Shown piece after piece: positions 7,072 to 14,300 of a DNA stretch of 44,577 nt (the stretch's first letter is position 1; each line of letters opens with the position of its first letter). This DNA is from an uncultured Oscillospiraceae bacterium (lineage in GTDB: Bacteria; Bacillota; Clostridia; Oscillospirales; Ruminococcaceae). The notes under the pieces were generated by a model. It was not told the DNA's origin. It saw nothing but the letters and a program-made list of their open reading frames with translations, and ran no database searches. A program made the position numbers and the translations under genes. The stretch is from assembly GCA_900543705.1 (NCBI GenBank), contig UQSL01000006.1, forward strand, positions 1-44,577, written 5' to 3'.

Positions 7072-7955
7072 AACACTCGCTCCTTTTTAGCAGATGACGG
7101 CTGCATATCGCGGTTGAGCAGAATATCGAATTCCCCCTGGCGTAGTTTTTCCCTGGAAACGGCCACCATAACGCGGTAGTCCTCAGAAATGCCGTCTTTG
7201 GAAAGTATTTCAAACCGGTCCGGGACAAAGGCCGGAAGCATCCCGCTTCCTCCCACACCGTGATACAGCACTAAATGAAAATCATTTGTATCTTCGAGAG
7301 GCTGTACATCCCCGCGCCGAAGATATTCCTCCACCTGAGTCGGCAAAACCCCAATAAGCTTTGGATAAAAGGCCACAACTACCGGCAAGCCGGTGAGCAA
7401 ATCCGTCAGGCTGTTTCCATTATCCACAAAGGCCTGGCATTGGATGCTGTTTTCCCCCTGTGTAAGCCGCACTGTATAATACTCCTCCTTCGCCGGCTTA
7501 TGCTTGACAATCTTACATCCAAGCTCAATGAGCAGATAGGAGACAGTCGTGGACAAAAGCAGGGTCAGAAAAGATATATCAATATAAAACACCCCGTTAT
7601 TTGAATATACACGGGGCGACGAGGAGAACATCCATATTCCAATCATAATTCCAGCAAAGGCAAAATTGACGCCCAGGAAAATTCCAAAATTTTTTAGATA
7701 GGTGCGAATTCCTCCAAACCCAAAGGCGGCAAAGGTCACTACGGCTGCAACTCCCAACTTTAATAGTAAGGAGCCTGCGGTGCCAAGCGGCGGCAAAAAA
7801 ATAAACAGGGCTGTGGCCGTTGCAAGCAGTGTCGAAAATACAAGCCTTCCTGTCTTTGGAGTACACTTTGCCAGCGTTCCGCTGGCACTGATGAGCAAGA
7901 AATTGACAAGCAGATTGACCAGAAGCAGGACATCCAGATAAATCGTGGTTTTCAT
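7068..7955 (-). CDS. spoIIGA: Sigma-E processing peptidase SpoIIGA
   Basis: This membrane-bound aspartic protease removes the pro-sequence of pro-sigma-E after a signal from the forespore. The N-terminal half has about five hydrophobic segments (IYLDVLLLVNLLVNFLLIS onward). The C-terminal cytosolic domain has the catalytic-type motif QAFVDNGNSLTDLLTGLPV, where FVDNGNS matches the Asp-protease signature of the family. The length of 295 residues is typical. It is co-transcribed with sigE. The ribosome binding site is weak, and the ATG at 7955 is chosen from the family N-terminus. Confidence 0.93.
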   Translation of the reverse strand: MKTTIYLDVLLLVNLLVNFLLISASGTLAKCTPKTGRLVFSTLLATATALFIFLPPLGTAGSLLLKLGVAAVVTFAAFGFGGIRTYLKNFGIFLGVNFAFAGIMIGIWMFSSSPRVYSNNGVFYIDISFLTLLLSTTVSYLLIELGCKIVKHKPAKEEYYTVRLTQGENSIQCQAFVDNGNSLTDLLTGLPVVVAFYPKLIGVLPTQVEEYLRRGDVQPLEDTNDFHLVLYHGVGGSGMLPAFVPDRFEILSKDGISEDYRVMVAVSREKLRQGEFDILLNRDMQPSSAKKERVL

Positions 7956-8001
7956 TTTCTTTCACAGCGTTTCCTCTTTGATATTTGATGCCGATGTTCT
8001 G

Positions 8002-8034
8002 ATTATAGCGCAGGTGAAACGCGAAAGATGTAAA
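8002..8034 (-). promoter_or_regulatory. Possible spoIIGA-sigE promoter with wide spacing
   Basis: On the minus strand TTTACA is followed 21 bases later by TATAAT, about 40 bases before the spoIIGA start. The Bacillus subtilis spoIIG promoter is known for an unusually wide spacer (about 22 bp) and dependence on Spo0A. I do not see a convincing 0A box, so this is tentative. Confidence 0.4.
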
Positions 8035-8069
8035 ACAAAGTCTCTTGTTTCTGCTCAGGGGACTTACGC

Positions 8070-8096
8070 ACCAAAATTTCATCACGGACATACAAT
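8070..8096 (+). promoter_or_regulatory. Mother-cell sigma-type promoter of the Cys-rich gene
   Basis: GCACCAAAAT is followed by CATACAAT at 8089-8096. AC, then 17 bases, then CATA resembles the sigma-K consensus, and CATACAAT also fits the sigma-E -10 box. A closely similar arrangement precedes the other Cys-rich gene (21911-21939, minus strand). Confidence 0.45.
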
Positions 8097-8150
8097 GACA
8101 ATAGGAACGGGGGCCTTTCCCCCTTCCCATCTTTCTTTGGAGTTGATACT

Positions 8151-8483
8151 ATGGCAAGTGCTAGTACACAGAACCAAATCGACAATTCCGAGGGCAATTA
8201 CATTCCGGATATCGAACAGATTGCCAACTTGAATCCTGTACAGGCAAACCAGGATCCCAACTGCGAGCAACCCTGTACCATTACCCCGTGCAGCGGATGT
8301 TCTAATACCCCGTGTGAATGTATTCCCATTGAACAGCCGAGTCAGCCAGAATATGAGATGTGCTGTGACCAAAACGGCTGCTGCAAGATGTATTCCAAAT
8401 TATGTCGGAACCAGTTCTGGCCGGAATTTTCTCATCCACGCTGGCTGTGCTGTGATATGCTCTATTGCCTCAAGGATAACTGA
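8151..8483 (+). CDS. Cys-rich protein of unknown function, probable spore protein
   Basis: This 110-residue protein has 14 cysteines, mostly in pairs or C-x2-4-C spacing (CEQPCTITPCSGCSNTPCEC, then CCDQNGCC, later LCCDMLYC). There is no signal peptide or membrane segment. I do not recognise the family. A UGGAG ribosome binding site precedes the ATG. The promoter resembles late mother-cell promoters, and the gene is divergent from spoIIGA-sigE, so a crosslinked spore coat or crust role is a reasonable inference. A metal-binding role is the main alternative. A strong hairpin follows the stop. Confidence 0.7.
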   Translation: MASASTQNQIDNSEGNYIPDIEQIANLNPVQANQDPNCEQPCTITPCSGCSNTPCECIPIEQPSQPEYEMCCDQNGCCKMYSKLCRNQFWPEFSHPRWLCCDMLYCLKDN

Positions 8484-8497
8484 TTTCGTTATATCAA

Positions 8498-8531
8498 AAG
8501 AACCCTTTGCCAATATTGGCAAAGGGTTCTT
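8498..8531. terminator. Bidirectional intrinsic terminator
   Basis: A perfect palindrome (AAGAACCCTTTGCC, then its complement) lies between the convergent Cys-rich gene and the thioredoxin-fold lipoprotein gene, with T-rich tracts on both sides. It probably ends transcripts from both directions. Confidence 0.85.
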
Positions 8532-8551
8532 GTTTCTGTTTTGCGTAAAGT

Positions 8552-9619
8552 TTACGAGAGATACTGGGAGATCAACTGCTGATATTCCTCGACGGTTTTT
8601 GTTCCGTCAATGACTTCAAGCACTTTACCTTCGGAGTCAACAAGGAACGTACACGGGAAGGTTGTTACATAGGCCAAAACCTTGTTGATAACTTCCTTGG
8701 ATGGGGCAATATTGGTAAGGGAAATCCCATTTTCCGTCGTCTGTTCCAGGGTAGTCTTAAGAACATCTTCAGTCAGCAGATCAGCGACAATGCCGACGAC
8801 CTTAAACTGGCTCTCGTCATACTGGTTTTCCAATTCCTGAAGCACTTTGAGCGTTTCCATACTTTCGGAGTCCTCCTGCTTCCATATGTGGAGCATCGTG
8901 ACCGGGCGGCCGAGCATGTTATACTTGGTAACAGTATTGCCGTTTAAATCAAAGCTTGAGAAATTGTCCAACTTGCGTCCGACTTCCGGCCGGAATGCTT
9001 TTTGGAACGTCAGTCCTAAGACGACAAATTGGTCTTTGGTTGCAAGAATCAGCTTGCGGAGCTTTTGGTAAATCCCCTTGGACTGGGATTTGAGATTTGT
9101 AGTATCCTCTTTGGAAGGATAACAGAAATAATAAGCGGCTCCCGCCTTTTCCATCATCTTGTAGTTTTCGTCATATCCAGTGATATCCTGCATAGTTTTT
9201 CCCGCATTGAGTGCGTTTGTCAGGCTGGCCGCATCAAATACATACATCCGGGCAATCATCTTTTTCTGCGGAATAACCTCGTTGTTGTACCGATCCTGCA
9301 ATTCCTGATCCGTTGCGGTTCCTTTGCTCTTCGCTTCATTTATTTCGTCCATGACGGCGTTGCCTTCTTTGGACATAAAATCATAACGCAGGCTTCCATA
9401 ACAGTCGACGTCATTGATGATGGATGCCCCTGTTTCCGTTACACCGTAGTAACCGTCGAACTCGTCGAATGCTGAACCAAGCGGATACTGAATTCCCAGT
9501 GTATCGCTGACACTGTATTTATCGATCAAGGTCTCCACTTTCGGCTCCCCGCATGCAGTCAATGTAAACAACATGACACAGGCAAGGGCAAAGGCGAAAA
9601 TACGTTTCATTTTTTTCAT
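8552..9619 (-). CDS. Lipoprotein with a redox-dead thioredoxin/TlpA-like domain
   Basis: The 355-residue product has a lipoprotein signal (MKRIFAFALACVMLFTLTAC) and a C-terminal thioredoxin fold of the redoxin/TlpA type. The usual FWATWCxxC strand-helix is recognisable as LHIWKQEDSESMETL, but both redox cysteines are absent (aligning to D and S). The cis-Pro strand is kept (TTFPCTFLVDSEGKVL). The middle region (residues roughly 60 to 210) is alpha-helical and unfamiliar. The ATG at 9617-9619 is chosen because an AAGGAG site precedes it by ten bases; the open frame extends 19 codons upstream without support. It is expected on the outer membrane face, perhaps as a binding or assembly factor rather than an oxidoreductase. 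It is monocistronic. Confidence 0.75.
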   Translation of the reverse strand: MKKMKRIFAFALACVMLFTLTACGEPKVETLIDKYSVSDTLGIQYPLGSAFDEFDGYYGVTETGASIINDVDCYGSLRYDFMSKEGNAVMDEINEAKSKGTATDQELQDRYNNEVIPQKKMIARMYVFDAASLTNALNAGKTMQDITGYDENYKMMEKAGAAYYFCYPSKEDTTNLKSQSKGIYQKLRKLILATKDQFVVLGLTFQKAFRPEVGRKLDNFSSFDLNGNTVTKYNMLGRPVTMLHIWKQEDSESMETLKVLQELENQYDESQFKVVGIVADLLTEDVLKTTLEQTTENGISLTNIAPSKEVINKVLAYVTTFPCTFLVDSEGKVLEVIDGTKTVEEYQQLISQYLS

Positions 9620-9958
9620 CCAATAATAGCTCCTTTTTGACCATATCTCGCAGAGAAATTCTGCTAACAGGCACACGCTTTTCTGCCGCTACTACATAAA
9701 AAGCATATACCGGCTTTGATACCCTGACGGGCAACGGGCACTGTCGGCCGTTCGAAGAATCCCACCCTGACAGCCGAACATACGAATATGGTTATTATAG
9801 CATAACAGAAGACAAAGTGATAGTGTGTTTTACAAAATCTTCATATCTTATTCCCCATTTTTCAGTAATATGTAAAATCACACCGGATCATTAAGAGGTT
9901 CTCGAGGAGAAAACGAAAGCGAGCTTGAGTTTGCAAGCCCGCTTTCTTATCCATCTGT
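9620..9958 (-). promoter_or_regulatory. Intergenic region: extended -10 promoter and long leader
   Basis: On the minus strand TGCTATAAT (9794-9802) is an extended -10 promoter, although no good -35 is visible. Transcription would give a leader of about 165 bases before the lipoprotein ATG. The leader contains GC-rich, partly self-complementary sequence around 9730-9770 that matches no riboswitch I recognise. The left-over part towards 9958 carries the metQ terminator. Confidence 0.4.
9915..9946 (-). terminator. Terminator downstream of metQ
   Basis: GAAAGCGAGCTTG and CAAGCCCGCTTTC form a stem with one mismatch and a short loop just after the metQ stop. A T-rich tail follows in the minus-strand direction. 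Confidence 0.75.
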
Positions 9959-10831
9959 TTAAAATACTGGGATCACAACGCCCGGATAAGTCTTTTCCAT
10001 AAACTCTTTCGTCTCATCGCTTGTAAGGGCTGCAATCAGCGCCTTGATTTCCTCCCGGTTTTCGTCCCCGGCCCGCACAGCCAGCACGTTTTGGAATTTA
10101 TCCTTTGCCTCGGTATCCGTGTCCTCAGTGACCAGTGCTTTTCCGGAAAGCCCGGCGCTCAGCGCATAGTTGCCGTTAATGATGGCAAAGTCCACATCGG
10201 AAAGCGCACGGGAAAGCTGTTCCGCCGGAAGTTCTGTGATTTTTAGGTTCTTCGTGTTTTCCGTAATATCGCGGACAGTTGCTTCCAAGCCTACGCCCTC
10301 TTTGAGTTTGATAAGCCCCTGCGCTTCGAGAAGCTGGAGGGCGCGCGCCTCATTGGTGGTGTCGTTTGGTACGGCAATCTCCGCCCCTTCTCCCAGTTCA
10401 TCCAGGGAAGCGGTCTTTCCCGGGTAGATGCCGAACGGTTCAAAATGCACCTTGGCTACGCCGACCAAGTGTGCACCCTCTTTTGCGTTAAAATCATCCA
10501 GATAGGGCTGATGCTGGAAATAGTTTGCGTCAATCTCTCCTGCTTCGAGTGATTTGTTCGGCAGAACATAATCGGTGAACTCCACAACCTGCAAATCGAT
10601 CCCCTGCTCCGCAAGTTGATCCTTGACAAAATTGAGAATCTCCGCATGCGGAGAAGGAGAGGCTCCGACTTTCAGCACCACACCACTTGCGGAGGAAGGA
10701 TCCGTGCCGGTTTTGGAAGCTGTCGACGAAGAGGAAGCGGCTGGTGTATTACCTCCTCCACAGGAGACCAGAGACAGCGCGGTCACGGTTCCAAGCAGGG
10801 CAACTAGGGTTCTTTTGAACAAATTCTTCAT
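9959..10831 (-). CDS. metQ: Methionine ABC transporter substrate-binding lipoprotein MetQ
   Basis: It binds methionine outside the cell and delivers it to MetN/MetI. The signal peptide ends in a SLVSC lipobox, followed by a Ser/Thr-rich linker. The NlpA/MetQ fold then has the family motifs VGASPSPHAEIL, YFQHQPYLDDF and AVPNDTTNEARALQLL. The length of 290 residues is normal. It is the last gene of a metN-metI-metQ operon controlled by a T-box leader. The protein looks intact although the permease before it is frameshifted. Confidence 0.93.
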   Translation of the reverse strand: MKNLFKRTLVALLGTVTALSLVSCGGGNTPAASSSSTASKTGTDPSSASGVVLKVGASPSPHAEILNFVKDQLAEQGIDLQVVEFTDYVLPNKSLEAGEIDANYFQHQPYLDDFNAKEGAHLVGVAKVHFEPFGIYPGKTASLDELGEGAEIAVPNDTTNEARALQLLEAQGLIKLKEGVGLEATVRDITENTKNLKITELPAEQLSRALSDVDFAIINGNYALSAGLSGKALVTEDTDTEAKDKFQNVLAVRAGDENREEIKALIAALTSDETKEFMEKTYPGVVIPVF

Positions 10832-10844
10832 GAAACTACACTCC

Positions 10845-11514
10845 TTAAAAACGGTTCTTTTTATCTATTTTCTTTGCAATAAGATTAAAGATAACTTGAA
10901 TCAACTGGACTAAGATGATGAGCATGATGATGGTCAGAATCATCACGTCGTCCTGATAACGGTTGTAACCGTAGCGAATTGCGAGATCACCAAGCCCTCC
11001 GCCGCCGACCGTACCCGCCATCGCGGAATAGCCGATGAGCGTGATGATCGCGATGGTGAGCCCACGCACCAGGGAGGGGACGGACTCCGGCAGCATCACC
11101 TTATAGACAATCTGCCAGTTACTCGCCCCCATCGCCTTGGCCGCCTCGATGACCCCCTCGTCGAGCTCCTGCAGGGACGTCTCCACAAGTCTCGCGATAA
11201 ATCACCAACGGCACAATGGCCGCAGTGGAGCCGATGCTCTTTCCAACGACAAATTTGGTAAACGGGATAAGCGCCACCATCAGGATGATAAAGGGGATGG
11301 AACGCCCAATATTGACAATCCATCCGAGTACCATGTTCAAATACTTTCTCGGTGCTATCCCATTTTTGGCGGTGACCACCACCAGAATCCCAAGCGGCAG
11401 GCCCAGCACATAGGCAAAAAACGTAGAAACAAAAGTCATATACAGCGTCTGTCCCAGTCCTTCGAGCAACATGCCAGAGTATTCCTGTAAAGCGTTTATC
11501 AGCCACTCAATCAT
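10845..11514 (-). pseudogene. metI: Methionine ABC transporter permease MetI, frameshifted
   Basis: MetI forms the membrane channel of the methionine importer. The N-terminal part (from MIEWLINALQEYSGMLLEGL) runs to about residue 105, ending in STAAIVPLVI. The reading frame then changes to nonsense (YRETCGDVP). The second half (ARLVETSLQELDEGVIEAAKAMGA, ending GYNRYQDDVM and a last membrane helix) lies in another frame. Known MetI proteins read PLxIGAAPFIARxVE at this point; the DNA keeps one base between the Ile and Ile/Ala-Arg codons where 15 are expected, so about 14 bases appear deleted near 11190. The start at 11514 overlaps the metN stop and follows GGAGGGG. It is a decayed gene, or an assembly error. 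Confidence 0.8.
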
Positions 11515-12256
11515 AATCTTCCCCTCCCATTCCAATCAGCGAGCGGGTCGCGCCGCTTTGCGGACTCTCGAGTACCCGCTTAACATCTCCCTGCTCCACA
11601 ATACGGTTACTGTCGATGACCGCCACCTTGTTGCAGATGGCGCGCACTACCCCGATTTCATGGGTGATGATAACCACCGTTACTCCAAGCTCCCGGTTTA
11701 TCTCCTGCAGCAGCTTCAAAATGGAACGGGTCGTAAGGGAGTCAAGCGCGGAGGTCGGCTCGTCGCACAAGAGCACCTTCGGGTCACAGGCCAACGCCCG
11801 TGCAATCGCGACGCGCTGTTTTTGTCCGCCGGAAAGCTGTGCGGGATAGGCGTCTGCCCGGTCCTCAAGCCCGACAAGGCGCAGCAGGGAACTGATTTTT
11901 TCCCTGCGCTTCTCCTTAGGGACACCGGCAAGCTCCATTGGAAATGAAAGGTTGCCTGCTACCGTGCGCTGCATCAACAGGTTGTAGCCTTGGAAGATGG
12001 TCCCCATCTGCCGTCGCAGCCTGAGTGTTTCTTCGCCTTTTAGCATTGAGACATCCACCCCATCAATGCTGATTTTCCCGGAGGTAGGTTTCTCCAGCAG
12101 TCCGATGCAGCGAATCAGGGTACTCTTCCCTGCTCCGCTCATACCAATGATGCCGAAGATGTCGCTTTTTTCCACATGCAAATCGACATTCAGCAGGGCG
12201 TTTACCTCCCCTTTCGGCGTCTTGTAGATTTTGCTTAAGTTTGTCACTTCTATCAT
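11507..12256 (-). CDS. metN: Methionine ABC transporter ATP-binding protein MetN (short form)
   Basis: The ATPase of the methionine importer has Walker A GMSGAGKST (residues 38-46), a Q-loop (IFQGYNLL), signature LSGGQKQR, Walker B VLLCDEPTSALD and switch His in ITHE. E. coli MetN has about 343 residues with a C-terminal ACT-like (NIL) domain that inhibits transport when methionine is abundant. This protein ends at 249, so the regulatory domain is missing and control probably falls on the T-box. The end is a normal stop that overlaps the start of metI. Confidence 0.9.
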   Translation of the reverse strand: MIEVTNLSKIYKTPKGEVNALLNVDLHVEKSDIFGIIGMSGAGKSTLIRCIGLLEKPTSGKISIDGVDVSMLKGEETLRLRRQMGTIFQGYNLLMQRTVAGNLSFPMELAGVPKEKRREKISSLLRLVGLEDRADAYPAQLSGGQKQRVAIARALACDPKVLLCDEPTSALDSLTTRSILKLLQEINRELGVTVVIITHEIGVVRAICNKVAVIDSNRIVEQGDVKRVLESPQSGATRSLIGMGGEDYD

Positions 12257-12331
12257 ATCGTTCTCCTTTTCCTCTTCATCCCCACTGTAACTCAGTATGG
12301 CATGGCTTACTTAATTCCATTGCAGTGTAAC

Positions 12332-12379
12332 AAAAAAGCGCCCCGTCAATCGGAAATTACTTTCCGAGGACGAGAGCGC
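12332..12379 (-). terminator. T-box terminator hairpin
   Basis: The minus strand reads GCGCTCTCGTCCTCGG, then a loop, then GACGGGGCGC and six T. It is the terminator of the T-box switch, exclusive with the antiterminator that contains the T-box sequence. Confidence 0.8.
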
Positions 12380-12655
12380 AACATGTCACTTCGTGGTACC
12401 ACCCCAGTTTACCCGCCTTTCACAAGGCAGGCCTTATCAGGTACGGGAAACAATTAAACCGGTTTCCTTATACCCTATCGCTTTAACGGGCGAACCCCGT
12501 CGCAGCCTAATGTACCAGAGGCACAAGTCGGTGCGCGGCTCCGAGACCATGTTCAAAATGAGGTATCCCCGTCCGTTCTCAGCCGCCGGACTCTCTGTTG
12601 AGGCATGTCATTTCTACTCTTCTCTTCAATGCTACTTTCATGTATTAGAAATTGT
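12332..12655 (-). ncRNA. T-box leader (probably tRNA-Met-specific) upstream of metNIQ
   Basis: The leader carries the T-box signature GGTGGTACCACG (minus strand, around 12392-12403). The preceding stem I region has a GAAC-ATG-GTCTC element, whose ATG (12548-12550) is the probable methionine specifier codon. An antiterminator/terminator switch ends in GCGC...GACGGGGCGC plus a run of T at 12332-12379. The RNA senses uncharged tRNA and permits expression of the methionine importer when charged tRNA-Met is scarce. The specifier assignment rests on position and on the downstream genes. Confidence 0.9.
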
Positions 12656-12662
12656 GCTTTTT

Positions 12663-12690
12663 ATTATAGCAGAGAAAACGGCTTTGTCAA
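12663..12690 (-). promoter_or_regulatory. Sigma-A promoter of the metNIQ T-box operon
   Basis: The minus strand has a consensus TTGACA, 16 bases, then TATAAT, placing the transcript start near 12655 at the head of the T-box RNA. Confidence 0.85.
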
Positions 12691-12739
12691 CCCGTTTTTT
12701 CTATTTTTCTAGCCGCGCATCAGAGATGGGAACCTGAGA

Positions 12740-14134
12740 TTAAACCCTAGCTGCCTCGACACGCCGTTCCGACTGCTCGATGGTAAGGCGGGGACAGCTG
12801 TTTTCCAGCGGATGGAATAGCAGTACGGTATTCAGCCTCTGCACTGCGAAACGCCTTTCGCCGACCGGGACCAGTGGGACATTCACAAGGGTTCCCATCG
12901 TCAGGGTAAGCTGTTCCCTGCAGGCACAAACAGCGAGCTTTGTGCCGAATTCGGTACAGTACTCCCCGGCAAAGACCGGATTGGCAGAACCAGCTGCCGT
13001 GGGATCCCCGCTGAAATAACCAGGCCATCCGTAGACTCGGGCAATCGCCCGTTCGATTTCCAACATCAGATCCTTGCCCTCATTGGAGTTGAGCATAATA
13101 ACCACGCCAAGTCCCTTGTACTTATACATCAAGAACTTCGTGACATAGCCCTCATTCCAGCCGGTATGCCCAAAGCGGGCGTTTTCCCCGATTCCCTCAG
13201 TGAAATACCCTACTCCCATGTTTGACTCGATATAGGGGGTCGTCATGATTTCCATCGACTCTTTTGTCAGGATACCCGCTTTCCCGGCAAGACAGTTTTG
13301 CAGATGGATGCCAAGGTGTGCAAGCTCAGTCGGGGTCGTCCACAGCCCGGCCGCTGCAAGCTCCGGATGGACATGCCAGCCCCCTGCAATCTCGGTGCAG
13401 TTAAATGGGTGGCCGGTTGCCGCCTGAGCCCTCAGGGATTCGGGTAAAGGCTGGAAATAGCCGCTTTTCTCCATCCCGACCGGACCGAGCACCAGCTCCT
13501 GCATGATATCCGGAAGCTCCCGCTCAAGCAAATCTGTCACAGCAAGCTGCGCCACGGTTGTACCGCCGCCCGAGTAACGAAACTGTGTACCGGGAAGGAT
13601 ATCCACCCGCACGGCAGGGGAGTTTGCCGGTTCTTTTCCATCTAAAATCTGAGGCACGGTGGGAATCTTCTGTGTCTGCAGATAACCCAAAAAGCCGTTG
13701 ACCGTCAGTCCGGCGACATGCCCAAGAATCTGGCGCAGGGTAATTCTCGGAGAAATACCACCAAAATCCGGAACCTTCCAGGATTTCAGGTAGGTGTTGA
13801 CATCCGCGTCGATGTCGAGCAGACCCTGTTCATACAGACGCATGACGGCAAGCGCAAAGGTTGGCTTACTCACAGAACCCGCCTGAAACAGAATGTTTGG
13901 GGTGACCGGTTCTCCGGTCGACATCCTTCTGACGCCAAAAGAGGCCGCCCAGTCAATCTTGCCGTCCTTGATTACCGCGATGCTGCACCCCGGCGTATGG
14001 TAATGGCCCATCCGCTCCTCCAGGGTATAGGGTTCGGACAGGTTATGGTAACAGTCCTCCGCCAAAAGGCCATTCAGGACCTGTTCTTTTCGCTGCTGTG
14101 CTTCGTTCACCGTGATATCCTCCCAATATGGCAT
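12740..14134 (-). CDS. Serine hydrolase of the beta-lactamase/DD-peptidase (class C-like) superfamily
   Basis: This 464-residue protein has the penicillin-binding-protein fold. Its SxxK motif is at residues 87-90 (AGSVSKPTFALA), a YSG tyrosine motif lies in QFRYSGGGTTVAQ, and the HTGW segment fits the third KTG-type motif. The N-terminus lacks a signal peptide, so it is probably cytoplasmic. A C-terminal extension of about 90 residues follows the catalytic domain. Such proteins include esterases, D-amino-acid amidases and peptidases; the substrate cannot be deduced. It is placed between the U32 operon and the metNIQ leader, and is probably monocistronic. The ribosome binding site (AGGA) is weak. 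Confidence 0.8.
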   Translation of the reverse strand: MPYWEDITVNEAQQRKEQVLNGLLAEDCYHNLSEPYTLEERMGHYHTPGCSIAVIKDGKIDWAASFGVRRMSTGEPVTPNILFQAGSVSKPTFALAVMRLYEQGLLDIDADVNTYLKSWKVPDFGGISPRITLRQILGHVAGLTVNGFLGYLQTQKIPTVPQILDGKEPANSPAVRVDILPGTQFRYSGGGTTVAQLAVTDLLERELPDIMQELVLGPVGMEKSGYFQPLPESLRAQAATGHPFNCTEIAGGWHVHPELAAAGLWTTPTELAHLGIHLQNCLAGKAGILTKESMEIMTTPYIESNMGVGYFTEGIGENARFGHTGWNEGYVTKFLMYKYKGLGVVIMLNSNEGKDLMLEIERAIARVYGWPGYFSGDPTAAGSANPVFAGEYCTEFGTKLAVCACREQLTLTMGTLVNVPLVPVGERRFAVQRLNTVLLFHPLENSCPRLTIEQSERRVEAARV

Positions 14135-14203
14135 TTTTCCTGTCCTATTGTAGATCGAGTACCAGACTAAGGATATCCCGTAAGGAGATTTTCGACCATT
14201 GGC

Positions 14204-14226
14204 TCAAAAAAAGCCTGGCTTTTTGA
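14204..14226 (-). terminator. Terminator after the tmk-U32 operon
   Basis: TCAAAAAAAGCC, a short loop and GGCTTTTTGA form a near-symmetrical hairpin after the U32 peptidase stop. A T run on each side allows termination in either direction. Confidence 0.55.
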
Positions 14227-14300
14227 AGGGGTTGACCATTTTCGGGAGATCCAAAAAACAAGCGCCCTCCCGTCCTCCGCAGAAAGGCTCTTGCTTACGG

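Noticed and set aside
7597..8130. A 177-residue minus-strand frame covering the start of spoIIGA
   Set aside because: It is the same DNA read out of frame; the spoIIGA frame has family motifs.
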